Positions 54,771-62,521 of a stretch of 64,000 nucleotides of DNA are shown piece after piece (positions within the stretch are counted from its first letter, which is position 1; each line of letters starts with the position of its first letter). The translations under genes were made by a program, and so were the position numbers. The DNA is taken from assembly GCF_022354825.1 (NCBI RefSeq), contig NZ_CP031168.1, forward strand, positions 248,001 through 312,000. Reading direction: 5' to 3'. This DNA is from Paenibacillus sp. H1-7 (GTDB lineage Bacteria > Bacillota > Bacilli > Paenibacillales > NBRC-103111). The notes under the pieces are model-generated. The model searched no databases, had not been told where the DNA came from, and saw only the letters and a program-made list of their open reading frames with translations.

Positions 54771-55250
54771 TTGATAGCGGAAATACAACGGCAAGGCAGC
54801 GGCGGCACCGCCCGGTTCGAGAGGCATCTGAAGCACCCGGTAGACAGTGTCTGGGCTTATTTGACGGAGAATGACAAGCTGGCATCGTGGTTCCCTGAGC
54901 TTCGGGTGGACAGCCTCCGTGAAGGCGGAGTCATCCTATTCGACATGCAAAACGGTACGTACGAAACCATGACCATTCTGGATATGGTCCTGCACGCTGT
55001 ATTGGAATACACATGGGATAAGGACAAAGTGCGTTTCGAGCTGTCTCCCGAGCAGGACGGCACTCGTCTCGTTCTGATCGAAACGATATCGGAATGGACG
55101 GATCATACGCCGAGAGATTTGGCCGGCTGGCATGTGTGCCTGGACGTGATCGAGGCGCTGCTGGACGGCAGGACGATAGAGTCGCGTAAAGACCGGTGGA
55201 ATATATGGTATAAGCAATATGTTGAGGCAGGGGAGCGGGCGAGAGGATAA
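54771..55250 (+). CDS. SRPBCC/AHSA1-like protein
   Basis: A 159-aa START-like ligand-binding fold: FERHLKHPVDSVWAYLTENDKLASWFPE opens the domain (in parts HPVDSVWAYLTEND) and RWNIWYKQYVEAG closes it with the C-terminal helix. Such proteins bind hydrophobic ligands or act on stress pathways; no specific role is clear. TTG 54771 with GAGGAGG upstream. Confidence 0.85.
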   Translation: MIAEIQRQGSGGTARFERHLKHPVDSVWAYLTENDKLASWFPELRVDSLREGGVILFDMQNGTYETMTILDMVLHAVLEYTWDKDKVRFELSPEQDGTRLVLIETISEWTDHTPRDLAGWHVCLDVIEALLDGRTIESRKDRWNIWYKQYVEAGERARG

Positions 55251-55281
55251 AGTCGGCGCGGTCCTTCTCTCGAAAGATTCG

Positions 55282-55332
55282 TTGACACCGAACCTCTCTT
55301 GCGCTACAGTATATATAGTTAAGTATTTAACT
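55282..55332 (+). promoter_or_regulatory. marR promoter with palindromic operator
   Basis: -35 TTGACA (55282-55287), 17-bp spacer, -10 TACAGT (55305-55310). The perfect inverted repeat AGTTAA-GTAT-TTAACT at 55317-55332 covers the transcription start. The same core recurs before the next gene, so it is probably the MarR operator and the gene is autoregulated. Confidence 0.8.
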
Positions 55333-55348
55333 AAAAGGGACGAAGACA

Positions 55349-55792
55349 ATGACCGACATTCATAAATACGTGACCGAACAGCCGCTTGGAGTACAGACGT
55401 TCTTTGCCTTGGTAGATACGACGGCCCGGCTTATCGGCATCTCGGAGAAATATTGGAGCTCCAAAGGGTTAAACGGAGCGAGAATCCGCATGCTGGTAGA
55501 AATCGCGAAGGCGGGCGGTTCGATATTGCCTTCCATGCTGGCTGGCCGGATCGGCGTGACGAAAGCCAATATTAGCGTTCTGCTCGTTCCTCTGGAGCAG
55601 CACGGCTACATTCGATGCACCAGTCATCCGGAAGACGGGCGCAAAAGAATGATCGTGCTGACGCCGGAAGGAGAGGGCTTGCTGTGGGAGTTCATGCCGG
55701 GGAACCGGGCGGTCATTGCCGAACAATTGGATAAATTGAACGAATCGGAGATGCGGAAGCTGATAACGCTACTGGAAAAATTGCAAGGGTAG
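55349..55792 (+). CDS. MarR-family transcriptional regulator
   Basis: A 147-aa winged-helix regulator: LNGARIRMLVEIAKAGG, SMLAGRIGVTKANISVLLVPLEQHGYI (recognition helix) and EDGRKRMIVLTPEG (wing). MarR proteins usually repress neighbours and let go when bound to phenolics or oxidants. Its own promoter and the promoter of the downstream NmrA-type gene share a palindrome. AAGGGACG precedes the ATG. Confidence 0.92.
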   Translation: MTDIHKYVTEQPLGVQTFFALVDTTARLIGISEKYWSSKGLNGARIRMLVEIAKAGGSILPSMLAGRIGVTKANISVLLVPLEQHGYIRCTSHPEDGRKRMIVLTPEGEGLLWEFMPGNRAVIAEQLDKLNESEMRKLITLLEKLQG

Positions 55793-55811
55793 CGGCAAGC
55801 CGCTTTTTTTT
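55791..55811 (+). terminator. Short intrinsic terminator after marR
   Basis: AGCGGC-AA-GCCGCT followed by T-rich sequence; it overlaps the marR stop codon. Confidence 0.7.
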
Positions 55812-55815
55812 GAGT

Positions 55816-55839
55816 ATTTAGTTAAATGTTTAACTAAAT
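55816..55839 (+). promoter_or_regulatory. MarR-type operator of the NmrA-type gene
   Basis: A perfect palindrome with 10-bp arms: ATTTAGTTAA, four bases (ATGT), and the reverse complement. It contains the same AGTTAA-N4-TTAACT core as the marR promoter. A TTGAGT element at 55810 could be the -35, so the operator lies between -35 and -10. Confidence 0.75.
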
Positions 55840-55858
55840 GGAAAAAGGGGAAATGAGA

Positions 55859-56677
55859 ATGAGTATTGTGATGACAGGCGCTACAGGCAGTTTGGGAAAA
55901 TTCATTCTCCGGCAGCTGCTGTACAGGAAGCGGCCGGAGAACATCATTGTCAGTGTGCGGAAGCCGGAGGCGGCTGAAGCTCTGAAAGGGCAGGGCGTGG
56001 ATGTACGGTACGGCGACTATGAGGATAAATCATCGCTTGTCGGCTCGTTTCGGGGAGCGAGCAAGCTGCTGCTGATCTCGTCCCCTCATCCGGACGATTC
56101 CGTGCGTCTCCGGCACCATCTATCGGCCCTAGATGCCGCCAAAGAAGCGGGAATCCGGCACATTATTTATACCAGCATCGCGTTTCTGGAGCAAGGACAG
56201 CTGCCGCTGCACCGGCTTCATTTGGATACGGAGAAGGAGATACGGGAATCCGGAATCCCGTTCACTTTTTTGCGGAACGGGTATTACATGGATATTCTCC
56301 GATTCCTGGGCGTCCGTGAAGCGGCAGCCTCGGGCGTATTGCTCAGCCCGCCCGGAGATTGGGCCTTCAACACGGCGGCCCGGGAAGACCTCGCTCTCGC
56401 CGCTGCTGCCGTCCTGACGGAGGAAGGCCCTACACACACGGGCCGGACCTACGAGCTGACGGCCTCGCGCACGTGGAGTCTGTCCGACCTGGCCCGCGCG
56501 ATTGCGGAAGCGACCGGAAGTCGGGTCGTGCACCGCACCGATCCGGCAGCGCACAATCCGATCTACGGGCTGCTGCCCTTATCGGAGATGGGCAAGGTGT
56601 CGCCGGATCTGGAACGGCTGGCGGGACGGCCTCTACGCTCCCTGCAGGAAGAGGTGCGCAGCCTTCTGAACGGCTGA
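55859..56677 (+). CDS. NmrA/QorB-like NAD(P)-binding oxidoreductase
   Basis: A 272-aa atypical SDR: MTGATGSLGKFI (NAD(P) site TGATGxLG) and DAAKEAGIRHIIYTSIAF are typical of NmrA/YtfG (QorB)-like proteins, which reduce quinones or sense NADP. GVLLSPPGDWAFNTAAREDLALAAAAVL is similar to QorB. ATG 55859 is preceded by AAGGGG; an ATG at 55838 lies inside the operator. Likely a MarR-controlled quinone or azo-stress response. Confidence 0.85.
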   Translation: MSIVMTGATGSLGKFILRQLLYRKRPENIIVSVRKPEAAEALKGQGVDVRYGDYEDKSSLVGSFRGASKLLLISSPHPDDSVRLRHHLSALDAAKEAGIRHIIYTSIAFLEQGQLPLHRLHLDTEKEIRESGIPFTFLRNGYYMDILRFLGVREAAASGVLLSPPGDWAFNTAAREDLALAAAAVLTEEGPTHTGRTYELTASRTWSLSDLARAIAEATGSRVVHRTDPAAHNPIYGLLPLSEMGKVSPDLERLAGRPLRSLQEEVRSLLNG

Positions 56678-56745
56678 CGGCGGCCTGTTTAAGCAGCAAT
56701 CGCCGCCAAGACGGGCCGTGCTGCTCATGCAGCACAGGCGCGCGC

Positions 56746-57903
56746 TCATTCTGCGCGGCCTAACATACGGGCGATACTTTCGCTGTCCGTCTCTCTATAC
56801 ACGAAGGGGTGGTAATGAGGCTGGCCGTAATGGCGCCATCCTTTATCCACCGCTTGTTTATAGAAGTGACGGGCCTGCTTGACATCGCCGGTCTTGTAAA
56901 ACATGCAGGCGGCATTCCAGTACAACGCCGCGTCCCCGCTCCAGTCCCAGCCCTGATCGAGCGCCTGCGCATAGCTCCAGGCTGCGCGGGCGTAATCTTT
57001 ATGCACGCCGTAGCTCGCATCGCCCAGCATATAATGGTTGCCGTTCACAAGCAGATTGTTGAGCGGATGGCACCATCCGAACAGGACAGGGAAGTCCGCA
57101 GCCAGCCGGAATCCGGCCGACAAGGCCGTTTTGCTCGACCCGATATTGCTGGACCAGCACTGCCAGCCGGCCCGGGTCATCCCCCGCAGCTTCGCAAGCG
57201 TCAGCGCTCCCGACGCTGTCTTTACCGCCCAGCCGCTTCTGCGGAAGCGTTCCTCCGTAAAAATGCCGAATTCGCATTCGGTTCCTACGACCCAATCGGT
57301 GAGGCACCAGCTTATGAGCGTCCATCCCCCATCAGCAGGCTGCAGCGCGGCGCACCCGAAGCCTTGCTCAATGAAAGCGTCCAGTGATGGCCAAGCGCCG
57401 GCAATTTCACTTAGAACCTCGTCGAGCCCGGCAATATCCCGGCGTGCCAGGAAATCTCCGTCCACCGGGACCAGGGGAGCCTCCAGCGACGTACCGACAT
57501 GCTCAAGAGTATGCGAGAACGTCATCCTTCCGCTCCGCATAGGCAGCAAATCGCGCATCATGACCGACAGAGCACCGGCCCATTCCTCATCGGACGGATA
57601 AAACAAAACGTAGTCCCTTCGTCCTCTGGCCGCAATCCGGGGCAGCAGCACCTTCGGCAGCAGGCCGTTCATTTGTTCGAAAAACGGGGTATTGTCCGCC
57701 CTGCCGCCAACGAACAAGCCTTGGGGATTCATCATGACGGCGGACGAGCCATCCGGCGAGAGGAAGATGCTGCCGGGCAGTACTCCCGTTATGACGCCCT
57801 GTATCGATATGTGATGCTCGAGCCCGCCGAACAGACCGGCCGCTTTGCCGAACTGGCTCGGTTCCAGCTCCAATGCGTGGTTCATGTTATTTTCATTATT
57901 CAT
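56746..57903 (-). CDS. GNAT (PF12746-type) acetyltransferase-like protein with TPR-like C-terminus
   Basis: A 385-aa protein. The first about 255 residues match the zinc-free GNAT-like family seen in bacilli (SISIQGVITGVLPG-type start; GWTLISWCLTDWVVGTECEFGIFTEERFRRSGWA, seen in parts as GTECEFGIFTEE and RRSGWA). LVNGNHYMLGDASYGVHKDY leads into a TPR-like helix pair (ARAAWSYAQALDQGWDWSGDAALYWNAAC, in parts). The substrate is unknown. The GGGAGG site lies 13 bp before ATG 57903 and can be hidden by an upstream hairpin. Two small leader ORFs precede it. Confidence 0.82.
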   Translation of the reverse strand: MNNENNMNHALELEPSQFGKAAGLFGGLEHHISIQGVITGVLPGSIFLSPDGSSAVMMNPQGLFVGGRADNTPFFEQMNGLLPKVLLPRIAARGRRDYVLFYPSDEEWAGALSVMMRDLLPMRSGRMTFSHTLEHVGTSLEAPLVPVDGDFLARRDIAGLDEVLSEIAGAWPSLDAFIEQGFGCAALQPADGGWTLISWCLTDWVVGTECEFGIFTEERFRRSGWAVKTASGALTLAKLRGMTRAGWQCWSSNIGSSKTALSAGFRLAADFPVLFGWCHPLNNLLVNGNHYMLGDASYGVHKDYARAAWSYAQALDQGWDWSGDAALYWNAACMFYKTGDVKQARHFYKQAVDKGWRHYGQPHYHPFVYRETDSESIARMLGRAE

Positions 57904-57968
57904 GTCGTATGGATATCCTCCCATAAGTTCTTATGAGAGACGGTAATCCGGTTAGAGGACGCAGCCTC

Positions 57969-58013
57969 TCATAAGCGTTTCGAATTGTTGATGCTGTAAG
58001 ACCAAAACATCAT
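57969..58013 (-). CDS. Leader ORF 2 (14 aa)
   Basis: MMFWSYSINNSKRL, preceded by AAAGGAG. Its first ATG overlaps the stop of leader ORF 1 (TGATG) and its TGA lies inside segment 1 of the attenuator, so a ribosome ending or stalling here would block the 1:2 pairing. It is aromatic-rich at the start and ends in SKRL. The second ATG at 58010 has better spacing. Confidence 0.5.
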   Translation of the reverse strand: MMFWSYSINNSKRL

Positions 58014-58066
58014 CACTCCTTTGTGTTCATATTGGGAATGGACTGCCGCGTATTAGCGTGAGCCAT
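58013..58066 (-). CDS. Leader ORF 1 (17 aa)
   Basis: MAHANTRQSIPNMNTKE, with a very strong GGAGGTGGGAGAAC site before the ATG. The stop overlaps the start of leader ORF 2, so the two are translationally coupled. No similarity to a known peptide is recognised. Confidence 0.5.
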   Translation of the reverse strand: MAHANTRQSIPNMNTKE

Positions 58067-58306
58067 GTTCTCCCACCTCCATTATGGGAATCGGGCGGCC
58101 TCCGGCGAAAGGTTTTGTTTGTATATAACGAATCTATCCGGATATTCGCCTAAAATTTAGGAGTATCGTAAGATATATACGACTATTTTCCTAGAAAAAA
58201 ATGACAGGAGACCCATAGGAACAATATTTTCCTTCTGATAAATTAATGGAAGTTTGATGAAATTTGACATCGTTTTACATTTTTTTAACAAAGGGAGAGG
58301 CGTTAT

Positions 58307-58924
58307 ATGTTAACCAATGCGGATATTCGCAGAATGGCAAGAGAAAGCTTGAGAGGAAATTGGGTACAAGCAATAGTGGCTTGTATTATTTTTAACGTAG
58401 TATTGTTAGTGGTGAATCTGATCCCCAACGTAGGACCTTTTCTGCAGCTTATTATCGGCGGCCCGCTGCTATTCGGCATTTACTTGTATTTCATTACCCT
58501 CATTCGCGGAGGGAAACCGGCACTGGCGGATGTGTTCAGCGGGTTTCCGTACTTTGTGAGCACGTTTTTGCTATATTTGGTCATGTCCATCTTCATTATG
58601 CTGTGGACGCTGCTGCTTATTGTTCCAGGCGTGATCGCTACGCTCAAATATTCCCAAGCGTTCTTCATCATGAACGATAATCCGGAGATTGGGGCCATGG
58701 AAGCGATTCGTCAAAGCAAGGAAATGATGGAGGGGCATAAGACAAGGCTGTTCATGCTGTACTTGAGCTTTATCGGCTGGATGCTGCTGTGCGTGGTGAC
58801 GGCAGGGATTGCGTTGATTTGGGTAGGCCCGTACTTGTATGCCGCTATGGCTGCGTTCTACCACGATTTGAAGCACCGCAAGGACATGTACGCTACTACC
58901 GATTTCAACAGCATTCCGGTGTAA
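58307..58924 (+). CDS. DUF975-family membrane protein
   Basis: A 205-aa protein with about five helices. The N-terminus ADIRRMARESLRGNWVQAI, the PNVGPFLQLIIGGPLLFG segment and the SKEMMEGHKTRLFMLYLSFIGW region are typical of DUF975. Its function is unknown; members are common in Bacillota. GGGAGAGG lies before the ATG. Confidence 0.85.
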   Translation: MLTNADIRRMARESLRGNWVQAIVACIIFNVVLLVVNLIPNVGPFLQLIIGGPLLFGIYLYFITLIRGGKPALADVFSGFPYFVSTFLLYLVMSIFIMLWTLLLIVPGVIATLKYSQAFFIMNDNPEIGAMEAIRQSKEMMEGHKTRLFMLYLSFIGWMLLCVVTAGIALIWVGPYLYAAMAAFYHDLKHRKDMYATTDFNSIPV

Positions 58925-58988
58925 AAAAAGCAACCGCCGGCTTCCTTGGCGCCCGCTGACCTGGAACCTTATCCATTCTATTGCGATA

Positions 58989-59030
58989 AAAAGAAACGCC
59001 CCTTGTCCATGGACGAAGGGGCGTTCGTTC
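58989..59030. terminator. Terminator hairpin, mainly for the leftward chemoreceptor gene
   Basis: AAACGCCCCTT pairs with AAGGGGCGTT; on the minus strand it is followed by TCTTTTT. Confidence 0.8.
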
Positions 59031-59032
59031 GT

Positions 59033-61138
59033 TTACACCTTGAAGTGGGCGAGCTGGTCGAGCAGCTCCTGCACCATCGAGCTGAGCGCCGATGCCGACG
59101 ACGATATTTCCTGCATCGAGGCGAGCTGCTCCTCGGAGGCGGCGGCGACGCCTTGCGAGTTGAGCGAGGCTTCCTTCGCGATCAGCGCGAGCTGCTCCAC
59201 CGTAGCCGTCACCTGCTGGGAACTGGCCGACATTTGCTCGGCCGCTGCAGACACTTCCTGGATCTGGTCGTTAACCTGCATCATTTCCTCCATAATGGAA
59301 GCGAAGCGGGCGCCGCTTTCCGTTACGGTAATGACGCCTTTTTCGACCTCCGCCGTGCCTTGACCCATCGCTGCGACGGCTTGGGCCGTATCGGAGCGAA
59401 TCTCGTCGATCAGCCCGGCGATTTGCTCGGCGGCCGCACGCGATTGCTCCGCCAGCTTGCGGACCTCGCCTGCGACAACGGCAAAGCCTTTGCCATGCTC
59501 GCCGACCCGCGAGGCTTCGATCGCTGCATTCAAGGCGAGCAGGTTTGTTTGAGTGCTGATGCCGGAGATCAAGCCGATAATGCTGCCGATCTCCTCGGAG
59601 CGCTGTCCGAGCTGCTGAATGGCTTCTTGCGACTGACTGACGGTAGCCTGCACGACAGTCATCTGCCTCACGGCATCCTGAATCTGGGCGTTGCCGGCTT
59701 CGGTCAGCTTCCCGGCGTCATGAGCCGATTCCGTCACAACCTGCGCCGATTCGGCGATGCGCTGAATGCCGACCGCCATCTCCGTCATCGCTCTGGAGGA
59801 ATCGAGAGCATGCGTCTCCTGCGATTCCGCGCCGATCGCTACCTGCTGCACTGAATCCGCAATCGTCTCCGCCGCCCGGCTGGTCTGCTCGGCGCCGGCG
59901 GTCAGCTGCTGCGAAGTGGCTCCGACCGACATCGCAAGGTCGGAGACGAGCTGCAGCATCGCTCGCAATTTGGCGATCATGGTGTTGAAATGCTTCGCCA
60001 TCGTGCCGAATTCGTCGTTGCTGTTCACTTCCATGGACGAGCGGAAATCGCCCTCGGACAGCTTTAGCAGCAGCTCGGACATCGCTTTTACGCGCCGTAC
60101 GATGACACGGTGAATGACGAGGGTCAACAGTCCCCCGATAATCAGCATGGCTGCAACGGCAATAGTAATGGAACCGATCATGCTCTCGTTATAGCTTTGC
60201 AGTACCGTCGCTTCCGGCACTACCGTTTCCGTATACCATACATCCGAGCTCCCCGGCAGCTGCAGAGGTTCAAAAATGCGTATGACGGATTGTCCCGAGG
60301 TGTTCGCCGAGTAATGCTTGAAGACGCCGGCTTTGACGCCGTCCCAGATCGCCTGCTTTTCAGGCCGGTCGGTATACGGGGCCGATACCAGCTCGGGCAA
60401 ATTGCCTTGCGCGGCGTACACGCCTTTCGCGGACACGATGGATACATAGCCGCCCAGCGGCTTTTCCTTCTCGGCTTTTTTCTGCAGGTCGGCCAGTGAC
60501 AGGTCGGCCCCGACAATCCCGAGGAAGGTGCCCTGCTTGTCTACGACTGGCAAGATTAAGGAAGTCATAAGCACAGCTTTGCCATTCACTTTATAGGAGT
60601 AAGGTTCGAGCAGAGTCAGCTTCTTGGAGCGTTTGGCCAGTAAATAATAATTGCCTGCGCCTTCGACCTCGTAATCGTGGAGAGCTTCGACGATGATTTT
60701 GCCTTCGCTTCTGACTGCATAAGGGATAAAGCGGCCCGTGGCGTCGTCGTGCGGAGTTTTATTGATATGCTGCTTGTCGTTATTATCAAAAGCGTTCGGT
60801 TCCCATAACGTATAGAGGCCCATAATATCGGGCTCGTGCTCCAGCAGGTTTTGCAGCATTTGGATCACATCGTCCCGCGACAGCTTTTTCGTTTCACGGG
60901 CATTCAGCAAGGCATCGGATGTGGTAGAGAGGGTGGACTCCAGACCGACCAGCTGATCGCGGAACGACTGGCTGAAATGCTTGCCGGCCACCTCTGCCTC
61001 AAGCTCTCCCTTGCCGAGGCTGACGCTGCGCAGCTGATTCAAATTCATAAAGATCAGGCCGGCAAAAGTCAGCAGCAGGACGAGCCCGAACGTCAAGCTT
61101 AGTTTGCGGGATAATGCAAGATTGCGATACCAGGCCAT
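59033..61138 (-). CDS. Methyl-accepting chemotaxis protein (dCache type)
   Basis: A 701-aa chemoreceptor. It has helices at about 12-32 and 320-345 around a dCache-like extracellular domain ([15 protein letters not shown] and [16 protein letters not shown], with [24 protein letters not shown] in parts, are typical), HAMP (about 346-400), and the signalling hairpin with [19 protein letters not shown] near 530-548. GAGGAG precedes the ATG. A sigma-D promoter lies 46 bp further up, tying it to the motility regulon. Confidence 0.94.
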   Translation of the reverse strand: MAWYRNLALSRKLSLTFGLVLLLTFAGLIFMNLNQLRSVSLGKGELEAEVAGKHFSQSFRDQLVGLESTLSTTSDALLNARETKKLSRDDVIQMLQNLLEHEPDIMGLYTLWEPNAFDNNDKQHINKTPHDDATGRFIPYAVRSEGKIIVEALHDYEVEGAGNYYLLAKRSKKLTLLEPYSYKVNGKAVLMTSLILPVVDKQGTFLGIVGADLSLADLQKKAEKEKPLGGYVSIVSAKGVYAAQGNLPELVSAPYTDRPEKQAIWDGVKAGVFKHYSANTSGQSVIRIFEPLQLPGSSDVWYTETVVPEATVLQSYNESMIGSITIAVAAMLIIGGLLTLVIHRVIVRRVKAMSELLLKLSEGDFRSSMEVNSNDEFGTMAKHFNTMIAKLRAMLQLVSDLAMSVGATSQQLTAGAEQTSRAAETIADSVQQVAIGAESQETHALDSSRAMTEMAVGIQRIAESAQVVTESAHDAGKLTEAGNAQIQDAVRQMTVVQATVSQSQEAIQQLGQRSEEIGSIIGLISGISTQTNLLALNAAIEASRVGEHGKGFAVVAGEVRKLAEQSRAAAEQIAGLIDEIRSDTAQAVAAMGQGTAEVEKGVITVTESGARFASIMEEMMQVNDQIQEVSAAAEQMSASSQQVTATVEQLALIAKEASLNSQGVAAASEEQLASMQEISSSASALSSMVQELLDQLAHFKV

Positions 61139-61183
61139 AGCTAATCATTCTCCTCTGTATATCAAATGATGATCATATGCATG

Positions 61184-61211
61184 ATATCGACATTTTTGAA
61201 ATGATTCTTTA
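61184..61211 (-). promoter_or_regulatory. Sigma-D (flagellar) promoter of the chemoreceptor
   Basis: Minus strand: TAAA (61211-61208), 16-bp spacer, GTCGATAT (61191-61184), one change from the sigma-D consensus TAAA-N15-GCCGATAT. It is the only such match seen before the three chemoreceptor genes here. Confidence 0.75.
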
Positions 61212-61411
61212 TACCTATTGCCGCAACTCGAATCGGATAGCTCTGCTTTGAAAAAAAGAGGGGAAAAGGATGAATGCAGGCGGATCTTCAATCCGCATGT
61301 CATTGCGAAGTATCGAAGTATCAATAGGGGGATGCAACCCGGCGCTCCTTGCTGCAAAAAAGGTTCAAGCTGCAACCTTCGGGGTAAATACATCGTATAG
61401 AAGCATATAGA

Positions 61412-61482
61412 AAAAGAAAGAGCTCTACAGGCTGGTCCGGCGCTAGGGGCGCTAACGGATGCAGACGCTATAGAGCTATAAG
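61412..61482 (-). terminator. Intrinsic terminator of the NlpC/P60 gene
   Basis: On the minus strand AGCTCTATAG pairs with CTGTAGAGCT (one G-U) with inner hairpins, followed by TCTTTCTTTTTC. Confidence 0.7.
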
Positions 61483-61508
61483 AAAGAAACTTCCTCTGAA
61501 TCGTTCTA

Positions 61509-61976
61509 CTAGATGTCCGTCATCAGAGCTTGGTACTGCTCATCCGACAGGATGCGTTTTGCGGTGACAAAGCGCTTGGTGTAATAGGAGTCGCTAAGCT
61601 TTGTTACCGTAACGCCTTTGTTAGTGGCGGAGTGATAGAACTTACCGTCACCGACATAAATACCTACATGAGAAATTCCTTTGCCATCTGTGTTGTAGAA
61701 CACCAGATCGCCTGGACGAAGATCATCTAAGGCAACTGTTGTACCGAGTCCTGCTTGTCCTTTGGACGTATGAGGCAAGTCGATATCGAATTTTGCGAAG
61801 ACGAAGGAAGTGTAGCCGGAGCAATCGAAGCCTTTTTTCGTCGTTCCCGCCCATTTGTACGGCGCTCCGAGTTCTTCATTCACGGCTTGACTTAGCGGCG
61901 TTTCCGCAAAAGCGCTTCCTACTTGAAAACTGCAAAACAGTGCCACAGATAAAGCAAAACCTACAAACTTCTTCAA
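61509..61976 (-). CDS. NlpC/P60 endopeptidase (C40), secreted
   Basis: A 155-aa secreted peptidoglycan endopeptidase: a signal peptide (MKKFVGFALSVALFCSFQVG, cleaved after AFA) directly followed by the catalytic domain. GFDCSGYTSFVF has the nucleophile Cys, SHVGIYVGDG the catalytic His and HSATNKG the third polar residue region. No binding domains are present. The start is TTG 61976 (TTGAAGAAG), with AAGGGG about 10 bp upstream. It cuts gamma-D-Glu/DAP-type bonds in the wall stem peptide. A c-di-AMP riboswitch directly precedes it. Confidence 0.92.
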   Translation of the reverse strand: MKKFVGFALSVALFCSFQVGSAFAETPLSQAVNEELGAPYKWAGTTKKGFDCSGYTSFVFAKFDIDLPHTSKGQAGLGTTVALDDLRPGDLVFYNTDGKGISHVGIYVGDGKFYHSATNKGVTVTKLSDSYYTKRFVTAKRILSDEQYQALMTDI

Positions 61977-61995
61977 AGGAAATAGTCCCCTTCCG

Positions 61996-62110
61996 GTGCC
62001 TACGAGGTTAGCTTAAGGGTTCGGTTGAAGGTTCCCTATGATCACTCTGTTGCGAGATCAATTCACCCGGGTTGTGGATCCCCCGTTTTCCTTGCGTGGA
62101 AATTCGGCAG
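61996..62110 (-). promoter_or_regulatory. c-di-AMP riboswitch (ydaO type) before the NlpC/P60 gene
   Basis: Minus-strand blocks: TGCCGAATTTCC, ACGGGGGATCC, GGGTGAATTG, GATCATAGGG and CTTAAGCTAACCTCGTAGGCA, with TGCC/GGCA closing P1. Two positions differ from the kdp-side copies (GGGGGATCC for GGGGGAACC; GAATTG for GAATCC). No terminator lies between it and the start codon; the 3' side is only about 10 bp from the AAGGGG site, so it may act on translation. Confidence 0.85.
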
Positions 62111-62125
62111 TATGTATTGTTTTTT

Positions 62126-62152
62126 TTGATACGAATACTAGGATTCGATCAA
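62126..62152. repeat. Imperfect inverted repeat upstream of the riboswitch
   Basis: TTGATACGAAT and ATTCGATCAA pair (one bulged base) around ACTAGG. It lies just upstream of the c-di-AMP aptamer in the probable promoter region of the NlpC/P60 gene and could be a regulator-binding site. Confidence 0.4.
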
Positions 62153-62464
62153 TTCCGCAATTTTCCTGCCGTTGTCACAAAATGTTCACAAATAATGCGT
62201 ATATTTTTGAAACTTATTTGGAGATAACGTAAAATCCAGTATTTGTAAGCGATTTCCGTGTAGATGTCAGGCTGCGGGAATACCCGGTTTTTAGAGCGAT
62301 TTCGACAAAATGATACGAGTTTCGATAAGTTTTCGACGTCTGAAAACCCGGGCATGATCGCTGTCGAATGCATTTAGTGCTTTCGGCACTGGAATTAGCG
62401 GGGGGAGGCTGCAGGAACAGCCTGAACATTGCGGTCTTAGCCTGCGGAGGTAAGAGAACAGCGC
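62153..62464. other. Intergenic stretch without a convincing gene
   Basis: About 310 bp of AT-rich and then GC-rich sequence. Small frames lack RBS support. I found no convincing -35/-10 pair, although the promoter for the riboswitch transcript must lie here or slightly to the left. Confidence 0.4.
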
Positions 62465-62502
62465 AAAAAACCGTTCTTCACGAAAGGAAGAACGGTTTTT
62501 TC
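62465..62502. terminator. Bidirectional intrinsic terminator
   Basis: AAAAAACCGTTCTT pairs with AAGAACGGTTTTTT. It ends the leftward membrane-protein transcript. Confidence 0.92.
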
Positions 62503-62521
62503 GTCCTGCTGGGCGAGCTCT

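Larger units (their letters stand above)
57917..58080 (-). promoter_or_regulatory. Candidate translational attenuator upstream of the GNAT/TPR gene
   Basis: Minus-strand RNA has three competing segments. Segment 1, CTTATGAGAG (57975-57966), pairs perfectly with segment 2, CTCTCATAAG (57939-57930). Segment 2 also pairs with segment 3, CTTATGGGAGG (57927-57917), which is the ribosome binding site of the GNAT gene. Two overlapping leader ORFs lie upstream, and the second stops inside segment 1. No poly-T follows, so translation, not termination, would be controlled. Confidence 0.6.

Noticed and set aside
56717..56734. GTGCTGC-TCAT-GCAGCAC hairpin between convergent genes
   Set aside because: It lacks a T run on either strand, so I do not call it a terminator.
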